In this document: positions 49,948-57,791 of the stretch, piece after piece | Layout of the letters: each line of letters opens with the position of its first letter | Numbering within the stretch: position 1 is the stretch's first letter | From: Anaerolineales bacterium | GTDB taxonomy: Bacteria > Chloroflexota > Anaerolineae > Anaerolineales > Villigracilaceae | Assembly: GCA_030834895.1 (NCBI GenBank) | Contig: JAUQXA010000068.1 | Span: 1 to 64,000 of the forward strand | Length of the DNA: 64,000 bases | Reading direction: 5' to 3' | Notes under the pieces: model-generated | Told to the model about the DNA's origin: nothing | What the model saw: only the letters and a program-made list of their open reading frames with translations | Database searches by the model: none | Position numbers and translations under genes: made by a program

Positions 49948-51783
49948 CTACTTGCTGGACTTCTTGCGCTTGGATGCTGCTTTCGTAACTTTCTTCACCT
50001 TCGCCTTGTACTTGGCAGCCGCTGGCAGTTTCTCCAACTCGCTGACCAACTTCTCCAGCACGTCGAAGCCGCCCTGCCAGAACTTCGCGGAGCGGATGTC
50101 CACACCGGCTTCGGCGAGGATTTTCGCGGGCGCTTCGGAGCCTCCTGACGAGAGGATTTTCAGGTACTTGGGTTTGAAGGCTTCGCCCTCCGCCTTGAAC
50201 TGCTGGTAGAGCGAAAGCACGAGCAACTGTCCGAAGGAATAGGCATAGACGTAGAACGGGGTGTGATAGATGTGCGGGATGCAGACCCATTCCCATTTGA
50301 ACTCGTCGCTCAGGTCGATTGAGTCGCCAAACTGCTCCTTCAGATTGTCGAGATAGGCGGCGCAGAGTTCATCCACCGAGGCGTTCTTCTGTACCATCTC
50401 GTGCGCCTGCTTTTCGAACAGCGCAAAATATGACTGGCGCAGGATGGTGGCGTAGGCGTCGTCCATCTGTTTGAAGAGGATATCGCGCCGCACCGACTCA
50501 TCCTTCTCCTCGGAAAGCATCTTGTCGATGAGCATCATCTCGGCGAAGGTGGATGCGGTCTCTGCCAGCGGGAGCGACGAATGGTAGGTGAACACATTAT
50601 GATTTGATGCCAGCATCGAGTGGATGGCGTGACCGAGTTCATGTGCCAGCGTCGCAACCTCGCGCGCCGTCCCCTGAAAGTTGATCAGCACCCAGGGCGT
50701 CATCTCCGGCAGGACAGACCAGCAGAACGCGCCGCCGCGCTTGCCCTTGCGGATTTCGCTGTCAAGCCGGTTCTCGTCGAAGACGCGCTTCGCCAGGTCT
50801 GCAACTTTGGGGTCGAACGCGGCAAAGGAATCCAAAACCATGTTTGCGGCGGTATCGAATTTGTAGGTCTTCTTCGAACGCGCCACGGGGGCATAGATAT
50901 CGTAGCGGCGCAGTTTCTTCATTCCCGCATGTTTGGCTTTGAGTTTGAAATAGCGTTGGAAGATGGAAACGTTCTTGCGCGCCGTGTTCAGCAGGGCGTC
51001 CACGGCTTCATTGGGGATGTCGTTCATCAAGTTCCGCGCCGCAATCGGGCTGCTGAACTTGCGCATCTCGATGTACTCGTTGTGCCAGTCGCGCACGCGG
51101 GTCTGGTACATCTGACCGAGAATCACACCGTCGTTGCCATATACGCGAAACTGCTCCTGATAACTTTTTGCGCGCATCTTCGGGTCGGTGCTGTAGCGGA
51201 AGGAATACAACTCGGCTTCGGTCATCTCCTTTGCCTTGCCGTCAACCCGCAGCTTGAAGGCGTAGCGGTTGGTGATCGAATCAAGCAGGTTGATCAGCGC
51301 AGTGGAGCCGGTCACGTTCTTGGTATTGACGACCTTCTCTTCGGCTTCCGTTAAGGTGTGCGGCTTGAACAACCTCAGCGCTTCGAGGTAGTAGCGATAG
51401 TCACCCGAAGCATCCATCAGCCGTTTGGCGTTGGCTTCGTCCAGTCCCTTCCACCACAGGCGGAAGAAAAGGGTGCGGTTTTCGATCCCCGCAAGAAATT
51501 GCTGGGCGCGGGATTGCAGGGTTTGTGCGGTCTGATCCTGTGTATCGGCTGTGAAGGACAGTCCCGCAAATGAAGATAGTTTGTTCGCCGCGCGTTCGGT
51601 TTCTTCGCTGGTGCGGAGGATTTGCATGAAATGTTCAGCGGAAATATCGGGCGTAAGTTTGCCGCGCGCGCCTTCGAACGCCGTGACCTGTTCCTCGATC
51701 ATGTCGAAGGCGTTTTGCAACTCGGGGCTGTCGTAGCCGGGATAAAGCGGAGCCAGGCTCCATTTGGTTTGGGTGTAGGACAT
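49948..51783 (-). CDS. M3-family oligoendopeptidase (PepF type)
   Basis: A 611-residue cytoplasmic zinc peptidase. The active-site helix reads ATLAHELGHAIHSM (HExxH) and the third ligand Glu is in LPLAETASTFAEMM. An oligopeptidase F N-terminal helical domain precedes it. It degrades short peptides. A lysine-rich tail (KAKVKKVTKAASKRKK) is unusual. The start at 51783 has GGAGAG 7 nt upstream; a longer frame runs into a hairpin. Confidence 0.92.
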   Translation of the reverse strand: MSYTQTKWSLAPLYPGYDSPELQNAFDMIEEQVTAFEGARGKLTPDISAEHFMQILRTSEETERAANKLSSFAGLSFTADTQDQTAQTLQSRAQQFLAGIENRTLFFRLWWKGLDEANAKRLMDASGDYRYYLEALRLFKPHTLTEAEEKVVNTKNVTGSTALINLLDSITNRYAFKLRVDGKAKEMTEAELYSFRYSTDPKMRAKSYQEQFRVYGNDGVILGQMYQTRVRDWHNEYIEMRKFSSPIAARNLMNDIPNEAVDALLNTARKNVSIFQRYFKLKAKHAGMKKLRRYDIYAPVARSKKTYKFDTAANMVLDSFAAFDPKVADLAKRVFDENRLDSEIRKGKRGGAFCWSVLPEMTPWVLINFQGTAREVATLAHELGHAIHSMLASNHNVFTYHSSLPLAETASTFAEMMLIDKMLSEEKDESVRRDILFKQMDDAYATILRQSYFALFEKQAHEMVQKNASVDELCAAYLDNLKEQFGDSIDLSDEFKWEWVCIPHIYHTPFYVYAYSFGQLLVLSLYQQFKAEGEAFKPKYLKILSSGGSEAPAKILAEAGVDIRSAKFWQGGFDVLEKLVSELEKLPAAAKYKAKVKKVTKAASKRKKSSK

Positions 51784-51799
51784 GTTTCTCTCCATAAAT

Positions 51800-51835
51800 A
51801 ATTCATGAGGATGCAATTCCGCATCCTCATGAATT
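51800..51835 (-). terminator. Perfect palindrome before the M3 peptidase gene
   Basis: AATTCATGAGGATGC and its exact complement enclose 6 nt. On the minus strand ATTATTT follows, so it could end the upstream lipoprotein transcript. TATAAT (51833-51838, minus) overlaps its edge and could start the M3 transcript. Confidence 0.6.
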
Positions 51836-51876
51836 ATACGTTATGTATAACTGATAGGGGCGAGGTTACCTTGCCC

Positions 51877-52848
51877 TTACTGTATCGCCAGAAAATGATT
51901 CTTCAACGTGTAGTGGATATAATTCTCCCAAAGCGGGACGATATCCGCTTGGTCGTAGTCGTGGTCGGAGAAGGTCTGGATGATGACCCGTCCATCGTAG
52001 CAGGTGGCAAGCACACCCTGGTCGCTTGGCTTTGCCGAAAGTCCAGCCAGCATGACCGCATCGCCTCCGCTCAGCCGGATTTGGTCTCCAGTCTGGTTTT
52101 GCCAATAACGGCTATAGTGCAGGAGCGGAAGTACTGTATTGGGTTCGTTAAAGACAGGATGTGTCGGGTCCCACCAATAGATCGAATCCGCGAGGCTGTA
52201 ATCTTTGCGGTAATGAACGCCGCATTTGCCCAATATCTTGCTGATCGGCCCGTTGGACTCTGTGTCGAGATACCAAACCTCGGCAATCAGGGCGGCTTTG
52301 TCGCGCGTCAGACGGGTGTTGATCACATCCCAAAACTCGCCGGAGATTCTGTCCTTTGCCTCGGCATCCACGATGATCAGGTCATATTTAGTGCCGGAGT
52401 TCAGGTACTCCATGAAATGTCCGCTGTAGGAACCGGTCTGCGTGTATTTGATCCCCATCATTTCGAGCGTGTCCTGAACCCACATACCGATGCCATACTC
52501 GTCCGTGTTTTCATAGACCAGCACATTGGCCGACTGGATGAGGGCTTCCACATCCTGGGTGGGAGTCGCCTGTGGCTCGGCAGGCGCAGCGGCAGGGGGT
52601 TCAGCGGTAGCTGGCTGGGGTGTCGGTTGGGGCGGCGGGGGAGTCGGCTGGATAGCGGATTGCGCATCCATTGCCGCCTGTGTCAATTGCAAAGCCATGG
52701 TGGTCGCCTGGAATTCGAGCGCAGCTTTTGTAGGGTCAAATGCGGGAGCGCTGTTGGGGGCGGGTGTCCCTATGTTACAAGCCAGAACGAACAGGACAAC
52801 GAACAACAGAAAGAGAACGATCCCCTGCTTGCCGGGTCTTGTCAACAT
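51877..52848 (-). CDS. Lipoprotein with glutaminase-like fold, function unknown
   Basis: A 323-residue lipoprotein (VLAC, Cys24). A helical segment and a Pro/Ala-rich linker (about 68-98) precede a C-terminal domain of about 220 residues with alternating strands and helices (NVLVYENTDEYG, YDLIIVDAEAKD, GVLATCYDGRVIIQTFSDHDY). The layout resembles class I glutamine-amidotransferase-like (ThuA/Gat) folds, but no catalytic Cys-His pair was identified. GGAGG lies 6 nt before the ATG, and a near-consensus promoter lies upstream. Confidence 0.65.
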   Translation of the reverse strand: MLTRPGKQGIVLFLLFVVLFVLACNIGTPAPNSAPAFDPTKAALEFQATTMALQLTQAAMDAQSAIQPTPPPPQPTPQPATAEPPAAAPAEPQATPTQDVEALIQSANVLVYENTDEYGIGMWVQDTLEMMGIKYTQTGSYSGHFMEYLNSGTKYDLIIVDAEAKDRISGEFWDVINTRLTRDKAALIAEVWYLDTESNGPISKILGKCGVHYRKDYSLADSIYWWDPTHPVFNEPNTVLPLLHYSRYWQNQTGDQIRLSGGDAVMLAGLSAKPSDQGVLATCYDGRVIIQTFSDHDYDQADIVPLWENYIHYTLKNHFLAIQ

Positions 52849-52900
52849 GATGTCCTCCTTGCAAAATACAAATGTGAAATAAGGTACGATCTACATTGAT

Positions 52901-52929
52901 ATTATATGAAAATCGAGGGCGCATGGCAA
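52901..52929 (-). promoter_or_regulatory. Near-consensus sigma-70 promoter
   Basis: Minus strand: TTGCCA, 17-bp spacer, TATAAT. The 5' leader to the lipoprotein ATG at 52848 would be about 46 nt. This is the best promoter match in the window. Confidence 0.75.
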
Positions 52930-53008
52930 CTTGTGCAATGCAAAGGATATTTTTTAAACCTGCCCCAAAGTATGAACTTAAAACGTGTAATGGTATACGG
53001 TAATTTTG

Positions 53009-53049
53009 AATCAAGAGGCAGTCACTGCGCAGGTGACTGCCTCTTGATT
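53009..53049 (-). terminator. Hairpin after ychF
   Basis: AATCAAGAGGCAGTCAC and its exact complement form a 17-bp stem with a 7-nt loop. TTCAAAATT follows on the minus strand. Confidence 0.75.
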
Positions 53050-53052
53050 CGA

Positions 53053-54111
53053 TTACAAACTCGAGCGGATGTGGACGATGTCGCCGTCCTTGACAAGGTA
53101 CTCCTTGCCTTCAAGCCTGAGTTTGCCCTTTGCCTTGGCCTCGTTCATCGAGCCAAGTGTGACCAGGTCGTCGTAGGAGATCACCTCCGCACGGACAAAT
53201 CCACGGGCGAGGTCGGTGTGGATCTCCCCGGCGGATTCCTGAGCCGTCGCCCCGCGTTTGGTCGTCCAAGCCCGGACCTCGTCCTCACCGACGGTGAAGA
53301 ACGTCTGCACCTGGAGCAGGTCGTAGGAAAGGTTGATCATACGGTTCAGGCTCAATTCCTTGATGCCGTATTCCTCCATGAAGACAGCAGCATCCTCAGG
53401 ACTGAGTTGGGCGATTTCCATTTCGAGTTTGCCCATCAACGCCACACTGGGATGATCGAGCCTGGCTTCGGGGGCGGCTTGTCCCTCTCCCATGTTGAAC
53501 ACGGTCAGGATGGGTTTGCGGGTCAGCAAGCCAAAGCTGGAAAGCTCCTTTTGTTCCTCGTGCGTGAATTCCATTATCCGCAGGGGCTTGTCTTCCGAAA
53601 GGGTCTTGTGCAATCGCTCGAAGAGTTCCGTCTGACGCGCATTGATGGTCTTATCGGTGCCGCCCTTCTTGCGTTCCTCGACCAGCTTTTCCAGTTTTCT
53701 TTCCACAGCCACCAGGTCGTTCAGCAAAAGTTCGGATAACATGCTGTTCACATCACGCAACGGATCGACGCTGCCGTTTGGGTGCATCACATTGTCGTCG
53801 TTGAATCCGCGCACGACCAAAATCAAACCGTCCATTTGATTCAACCGATTGAGCAACTGTCCCGAGATGCCGCTTTTCGCAGAACCAGATTCCAATCCTG
53901 CAATGTCTGCATAAGTGACTTTGGTATAGATCGTCTTCCTCGGCTTGAACATCTCCGATAGTTTGGTCACACGCGGGTCGGGCACATCTACCACAGCGGT
54001 GTGAACTTCGATACGTCCCGCGCTGGCGGTGGTCGGCGTGTTGCCGCGTGTCAGGGCGTTGTAAATGGTGGTTTTTCCTGATTGGGGTAATCCTATGATT
54101 CCTAGTTTCAT
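53053..54111 (-). CDS. ychF: YchF/OLA1-family ribosome-associated ATPase
   Basis: A 352-residue Obg-like P-loop protein. The P-loop is GLPQSGKTT (about 7-15), then DVPDPRV, DIAGLESGSAKS, and FNMGE in place of the GTPase NKxD, which explains the ATP preference of YchF. A coiled-coil segment (about 145-175) and the C-terminal TGS domain follow (FFTVGEDEVRAWTTKRGATAQESAGEIHTD, in blocks). The start is MKLGIIG at 54111; the open frame continues upstream only because it is antisense to tRNA-Leu. Acts in translation and the stress response. Confidence 0.95.
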   Translation of the reverse strand: MKLGIIGLPQSGKTTIYNALTRGNTPTTASAGRIEVHTAVVDVPDPRVTKLSEMFKPRKTIYTKVTYADIAGLESGSAKSGISGQLLNRLNQMDGLILVVRGFNDDNVMHPNGSVDPLRDVNSMLSELLLNDLVAVERKLEKLVEERKKGGTDKTINARQTELFERLHKTLSEDKPLRIMEFTHEEQKELSSFGLLTRKPILTVFNMGEGQAAPEARLDHPSVALMGKLEMEIAQLSPEDAAVFMEEYGIKELSLNRMINLSYDLLQVQTFFTVGEDEVRAWTTKRGATAQESAGEIHTDLARGFVRAEVISYDDLVTLGSMNEAKAKGKLRLEGKEYLVKDGDIVHIRSSL

Positions 54112-54164
54112 CTTGACCTTATTCGATGGAGTTTGATATACTTGCGCTCGCTCAATAACGAGAT

Positions 54165-54250
54165 GCCGAAGTGGCGGAATAGGCAGACGCGCACGACTCA
54201 AAATCGTGTTCCCTACGGGAATGAGGGTTCGATTCCCTCCTTCGGCACCA
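54165..54250 (+). tRNA. tRNA-Leu (anticodon CAA)
   Basis: 86 nt with acceptor GCCGAAG/CTTCGGC, anticodon loop CTCAAAA (CAA), a long variable arm (GTTCCCTACGGGAAT) and T-loop GGGTTCGATTCCC. The 3' CCA is encoded. It is divergent from ychF. Confidence 0.96.
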
Positions 54251-54255
54251 AAATT

Positions 54256-54304
54256 ATAACTCAAACGTCCTCCACATCCTACGGACGGAGGACGTTTGAG
54301 TTAT
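54256..54304 (+). terminator. Perfect hairpin after tRNA-Leu
   Basis: ATAACTCAAACGTCCTCC and its exact complement form an 18-bp stem with a 13-nt loop. No U-run follows, so it may be a processing or repeat element rather than a classical terminator. Confidence 0.65.
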
Positions 54305-54429
54305 GTTAGCAGAGCACACCCGTTGATTGACTTTGCATTTTTGGGGTTGTAGAATTAAGTCAACCAGACAACTTATTGACCCATAAAACGTAGATACATT
54401 ACCAGGTTTTTTATTGTTGGAGGCGCAAG

Positions 54430-54552
54430 ATGAAACTCTATTTTCTATTTGCCGCGATGGATCTGCTTATCCTATTGGCGTATCCATTGGTTTATATTGC
54501 CAACCAGGTGCAAAAGTTGACAAATGCGCGGACAGGGCGAAAGCAGGCATGA
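54430..54552 (+). CDS. Small single-helix membrane protein (40 aa)
   Basis: The frame starts MKLYFLFAAMDLLILLAYPL and continues VYIANQVQKLTNARTGRKQA. One membrane helix (about 3-24) is followed by a basic amphipathic tail. GGAGG lies 6 nt before the ATG. This is the frame with the best ribosome binding site in the region; an overlapping 69-residue frame from 54414 has none. Function unknown. Confidence 0.65.
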   Translation: MKLYFLFAAMDLLILLAYPLVYIANQVQKLTNARTGRKQA

Positions 54553-54643
54553 CGAAAAAGGCCCTTGACGTTCTTTTCCTTCACGTGATAAACTCGCGTC
54601 CGCTTGAAAAAAAGCAAATCTAACGAAAGGAGGCGCACGACTC

Positions 54644-54730
54644 ATGTTTATGAACAAGCTTTACATCGTTCCACTTTCTTCCATCAGCGATGGTGGTTTT
54701 GATTCTCGTAGTGCGCCTGTTCACCGTTAG
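54644..54730 (+). CDS. 28-residue ORF, possible leader peptide
   Basis: The ORF encodes MFMNKLYIVPLSSISDGG followed by FDSRSAPVHR. A strong AAAGGAGG lies 10 nt before the first ATG (a second ATG is two codons later). The stop is 17 nt before a strong terminator, and a second terminator follows; then comes the GNAT operon. This is the layout of a transcription-attenuation leader, although no run of regulatory codons is obvious. It may also be a small protein in its own right. Confidence 0.5.
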   Translation: MFMNKLYIVPLSSISDGGFDSRSAPVHR

Positions 54731-54747
54731 ACCTGTCTAGTCACCTT

Positions 54748-54788
54748 ACGGCTGCGGCGCGCTCTGCGACCCGCAGCCGTTTTTGTTT
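54748..54788 (+). terminator. First of two tandem terminators before the GNAT operon
   Basis: ACGGCTGCGG pairs with CCGCAGCCGT around a 13-nt loop, followed by TTTTGTTT. Confidence 0.9.
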
Positions 54789-54803
54789 AATCCCCCTTCT
54801 TAA

Positions 54804-54838
54804 GCGGCTTTGGGTCAACGACCTAAGCCGTTTTTTTT
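54804..54838 (+). terminator. Second tandem terminator
   Basis: CGGCTT-GGTC pairs with GACC-AAGCCG, followed by eight T residues. It lies 66 nt before the first GNAT start codon. Confidence 0.9.
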
Positions 54839-54903
54839 ATTCCCCTTTCCTCCTCTCCCCGTGAAGCGTGGGAGAGGCAGGGTGAGGGTACCTGGAGGAA
54901 ACC

Positions 54904-55488
54904 ATGCTCGACATACAAACCCAGCTTTTCGAAGCGCGGGATGTTCGTTTCGGCCCCATCGACCACGAGACGCATCCCGAGATCGAATCCAAATGGACGC
55001 ATGACGCCGAATTCATGCGCCTGTTTGACCTCAAACCCGCCCGTCCGCTTTCGCCTGCGATGGTCAAGAAGCAATACGAAGCCATCGAAAAGGAAATGGA
55101 TGAGGACAAGAACCTCTTCTACTTCACCATCCGCGCCCGCGAGGGTGACCGCTTGATCGGCAAGGCAATGATCGAGTGGATCAGCTGGACGAACGGCAAC
55201 GGCTTTGTCCGCCTGGGCATCGGTTCAGCGGAAGACCGTCGCAAAGGTTACGGCTCGCAGGCATTGACCATGCTCCTGCGCTATGCCTTTGGCGAATTGA
55301 ATCTCTACCGCGTGACAGCGGTGGTGCCTGCCTATAACGAAGGCGCCCTGAAACTCTTCCAGAAGTTCAGTTTTATGGAGGAGATTCGCAGGCGCAAGGC
55401 GTTGCACCGCGATGGCGAACTTTGGGATCTCGTCTCTTTCGGGTTGTTGAACTCAGAGTGGCGGGAGCGAAATAACGGTCGAGGGTGA
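54904..55488 (+). CDS. GNAT acetyltransferase 1 of a coupled array
   Basis: A 194-residue GNAT protein. The acetyl-CoA loop is SAEDRRKGYGSQALTMLLRYAF (R/Q-x-x-G-x-G/A) and the C-terminal motif is YNEGALKLFQKFSFMEEIRRR. GGAGG lies 6 nt before the ATG. First of four GNAT genes that follow each other with gaps of 4 nt or overlaps, so they form one operon. RimJ/RimL-type relatives acetylate ribosomal proteins, antibiotics or other amines; the substrate is unknown. Confidence 0.85.
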   Translation: MLDIQTQLFEARDVRFGPIDHETHPEIESKWTHDAEFMRLFDLKPARPLSPAMVKKQYEAIEKEMDEDKNLFYFTIRAREGDRLIGKAMIEWISWTNGNGFVRLGIGSAEDRRKGYGSQALTMLLRYAFGELNLYRVTAVVPAYNEGALKLFQKFSFMEEIRRRKALHRDGELWDLVSFGLLNSEWRERNNGRG

Positions 55489-55492
55489 AGCG

Positions 55493-56056
55493 ATGAAAGA
55501 CCTTTATCGCGGAGCCCTCGTCCGCTTGTCGGACGAATCACCCGAAGTGCTGGCAAAGGCATTCGTAAAATGGCATCAGGATACGGAGCAGCACCGCCTT
55601 GCAGACGACAGCCCGGCACAGTTGTGGTCGGAGAAAAAGCTCAAAGAGTTCGTCGAGAAACGCGCGGAGAACACTCCACAATCGTTTCGGTTTTCGATCC
55701 GCACGCTCGAAGGCGACAAACTCATCGGCGGGGTGGGACTGTGGGTTGCTTCATGGACTCACTCGGAAGCGTGGATGGGAATTTCCGTCGGCGATCGTGA
55801 TTACTGGGGCAGGGGCTATGGTACAGACGCGGTGCGACTAATCCTGCAGTACGGATTCCTCGAACTCAATCTGCGCCGTATTTCGCTGGGACTTCACGCC
55901 TACAACGAACGCGCCTTGAAATCCTATGAAAAGTGCGGTTTCGTCATGGAAGGTACGATGCGCGGCGAAGGCTGGCGCGACGGTGTCCATTATGATAGTT
56001 TTTGGATGGGAATCCTGCGCGAGGACTGGTTTGCCCAACGTGGAGCGAAACCATGA
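55493..56056 (+). CDS. GNAT acetyltransferase 2 of the array
   Basis: A 187-residue GNAT protein with IRTLEGDKLIGGVGL, the acetyl-CoA loop ISVGDRDYWGRGYGTDAVRL and ISLGLHAYNERALKSYEKCGF. It is closely related in layout to the next protein, so the pair probably arose by duplication. It starts 4 nt after GNAT 1 and its stop overlaps the ATG of GNAT 3 (ATGA). Confidence 0.87.
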   Translation: MKDLYRGALVRLSDESPEVLAKAFVKWHQDTEQHRLADDSPAQLWSEKKLKEFVEKRAENTPQSFRFSIRTLEGDKLIGGVGLWVASWTHSEAWMGISVGDRDYWGRGYGTDAVRLILQYGFLELNLRRISLGLHAYNERALKSYEKCGFVMEGTMRGEGWRDGVHYDSFWMGILREDWFAQRGAKP

Positions 56057-56616
56057 AAGACATCTTCACAGGCGAACTGGTCAGGCTCTCGGCATTCGAC
56101 CCTGAGGAACTTGCCAAAGCCTACACCGACTGGACTCGCGATTCTGAACTCCAGCGCCTGTTCGATGCCGGCGCGTCGGCTTTGCATTCTGCAAAGGCGG
56201 GCAGGGACTTTTTTGAAAAAATGCTCAAGGAGGAGAATCCCGTCAATCATTTTTTCAGCATCCGCAAGTTGGATGACAACCGACTGCTTGGCGACATAAA
56301 TCTGGATGTCATCAACGAATGGGGTTCGCGTGATGCCTTTGTGGGGCTGGGTATCGGCGACCGCAACGACTGGGGCAAAGGCTACGGAACAGACGCCATG
56401 AAAATCATGTTGAGGTTCGCCTTCACCGAGCTCAACCTGCGGCGCGTTACGCTGACCGTTTTCGAATACAACCCGCGCGCCATCCGCTCCTATGAAAAGG
56501 TCGGCTTCCACCACGAGGGACGCCTGCGAAAAATCCTGTTGCGAGATGGCAAACGCTGGGACATGCTCTACATGGGCATTCTGGCGGAAGAATGGAAGGA
56601 GATAAATCATGGCTGA
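56053..56616 (+). CDS. GNAT acetyltransferase 3 of the array
   Basis: A 187-residue GNAT protein paralogous to GNAT 2: LVRLSAFDPEELAKAYTDW, LGIGDRNDWGKGYGTDAMKI and VFEYNPRAIRSYEKVGFHHEG. The ATG at 56053 overlaps the preceding stop by 4 nt, which decides it over an in-frame start at 56002. Its end overlaps the next gene by 8 nt. Confidence 0.87.
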   Translation: MKDIFTGELVRLSAFDPEELAKAYTDWTRDSELQRLFDAGASALHSAKAGRDFFEKMLKEENPVNHFFSIRKLDDNRLLGDINLDVINEWGSRDAFVGLGIGDRNDWGKGYGTDAMKIMLRFAFTELNLRRVTLTVFEYNPRAIRSYEKVGFHHEGRLRKILLRDGKRWDMLYMGILAEEWKEINHG

Positions 56617-57613
56617 ACAAACGAAACTTGATCCTCGTGCTTCGACTACGCTCAGCGCGGGGCTGACTCTGCGCCCAATCCGCTGGACGGATGTGAAGGC
56701 GGTCGAAAAGCTCATCTACGATGTCTGCGAAGCGGACGGCGATGTGACGGTTGCCACAACCGCCGAGGAATTGGAAAACGAGTGGAAGAACGAGGGCTTT
56801 GATATGGAACGCGATGCCTTCGTCGTGGAAACGCAGGATGGACGTATCGTCGGATATGAGGAATTTTTCCATCCGAAGGATATGTATCACGACCTCGATG
56901 CCGATGGGTACGTGCATCCCCAATTCAAGGGACTTGGCATCGGCAGGGCGTTGTTGCAAGCTGTCGAAGCGCGCGCCCGCGAAGAGATGAAACTCGCCGC
57001 GCCCGACCTGCGCGTTTTCATCCGCAACACAATCGATAATAAGGATCAGGCGGGGCACGACCTCTTCAAGTCTGAAGGTTATTTCCCCGTCCGCTATCAC
57101 AGGCGGATGGAGATTCAATTGAAGGAAGCTCCCGCGCCTGTAACCTTTCCTGATGGCATCGAATTACGACCCTTCGTCAAAGACGAACATTCCATTGCCG
57201 TCTGGCAGGCGGACAACGAAGCCTTCCGCGATCATTGGGGCAGTCACGACACCTCCTACGAAGAATGGACTCACCACAAATTCGAGCGGTCTGACTTCGA
57301 CCCAACCCTGTGGATGGTCGCCTGGGATGGCGATCAGATTGCAGGTTTCTCGCAGAACCGCTTCCGCATGGGCATCGGCTGGATTGGCACGCTGGGAGTC
57401 CGCCGTCCGTGGCGCAAGATGGGACTGGGTCTCGCCCTGCTCCAGCACTCCTTTGGCGAATTCCACAAGCGCGGCATGACCACCATCGGTCTTGGCGTGG
57501 ACGCATCCAACCCGACGGGCGCGACCCGTCTCTACCAGCGGGCGGGGATGTACGTGGCGAGCGAGTTCGCCACCTACGAAAAGGAACTTCGGCCCGGAAG
57601 AATTACGGAATAA
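56609..57613 (+). CDS. Double-domain GNAT acetyltransferase 4 of the array
   Basis: A 334-residue protein with two GNAT domains (about 20-165 and 180-330). Acetyl-CoA loops: VHPQFKGLGIGRALLQAVEA and RRPWRKMGLGLALLQHSFGE. The C-terminal domain is followed by GVDASNPTGATRLYQRAGM. Residues about 8-20 (DPRASTTLSAGLT) are encoded by GTGCTTCGACTACGCTCAGC, which looks like a fragment of a dispersed repeat. It ends the coupled operon. Two-domain GNATs include mycothiol synthase and aminoglycoside acetyltransferases, so the substrate is open. Confidence 0.83.
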   Translation: MAEQTKLDPRASTTLSAGLTLRPIRWTDVKAVEKLIYDVCEADGDVTVATTAEELENEWKNEGFDMERDAFVVETQDGRIVGYEEFFHPKDMYHDLDADGYVHPQFKGLGIGRALLQAVEARAREEMKLAAPDLRVFIRNTIDNKDQAGHDLFKSEGYFPVRYHRRMEIQLKEAPAPVTFPDGIELRPFVKDEHSIAVWQADNEAFRDHWGSHDTSYEEWTHHKFERSDFDPTLWMVAWDGDQIAGFSQNRFRMGIGWIGTLGVRRPWRKMGLGLALLQHSFGEFHKRGMTTIGLGVDASNPTGATRLYQRAGMYVASEFATYEKELRPGRITE

Positions 57614-57629
57614 CCATCTTTTAAGCCGG

Positions 57630-57698
57630 GTGACAACGGTTGTCGTGAAAGAGTGGGAGATTGGGTTACCCCGATGCTTTCGAGAGAGCCGTTGTCAC
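57630..57698. repeat. Long inverted repeat GTGACAACGG...CCGTTGTCAC
   Basis: Perfect 10-base arms with extra inner pairing enclose a 49-nt loop. No U-run follows. It could be a dispersed element or a structured RNA between two GNAT genes. Confidence 0.55.
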
Positions 57699-57778
57699 TG
57701 AAACCCGCCGGAGAGTATGCTCGGCAAAGGAACCTTTCACATCTCGTGCAATTTTGTGGTTGAAGGGCAAACAGGGGC

Positions 57779-57784
57779 TATAAT
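57779..57784 (+). promoter_or_regulatory. Consensus -10 of a leaderless promoter
   Basis: TATAAT, 7 nt (AATAACA), then the ATG of the fifth GNAT gene. A TTGTGG lies 19 bp upstream of it. No Shine-Dalgarno sequence is present. Confidence 0.6.
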
Positions 57785-57791
57785 AATAACA

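Noticed and set aside
54112..54264. N-terminal extension of ychF
   Set aside because: The 51 extra residues are the antisense translation of tRNA-Leu and its flank; the true start MKLGIIG is at 54111.
54414..54623. 69-residue plus-strand frame
   Set aside because: It overlaps the 40-residue membrane ORF, which has the Shine-Dalgarno sequence at the right distance; the 69-residue product has no domain.
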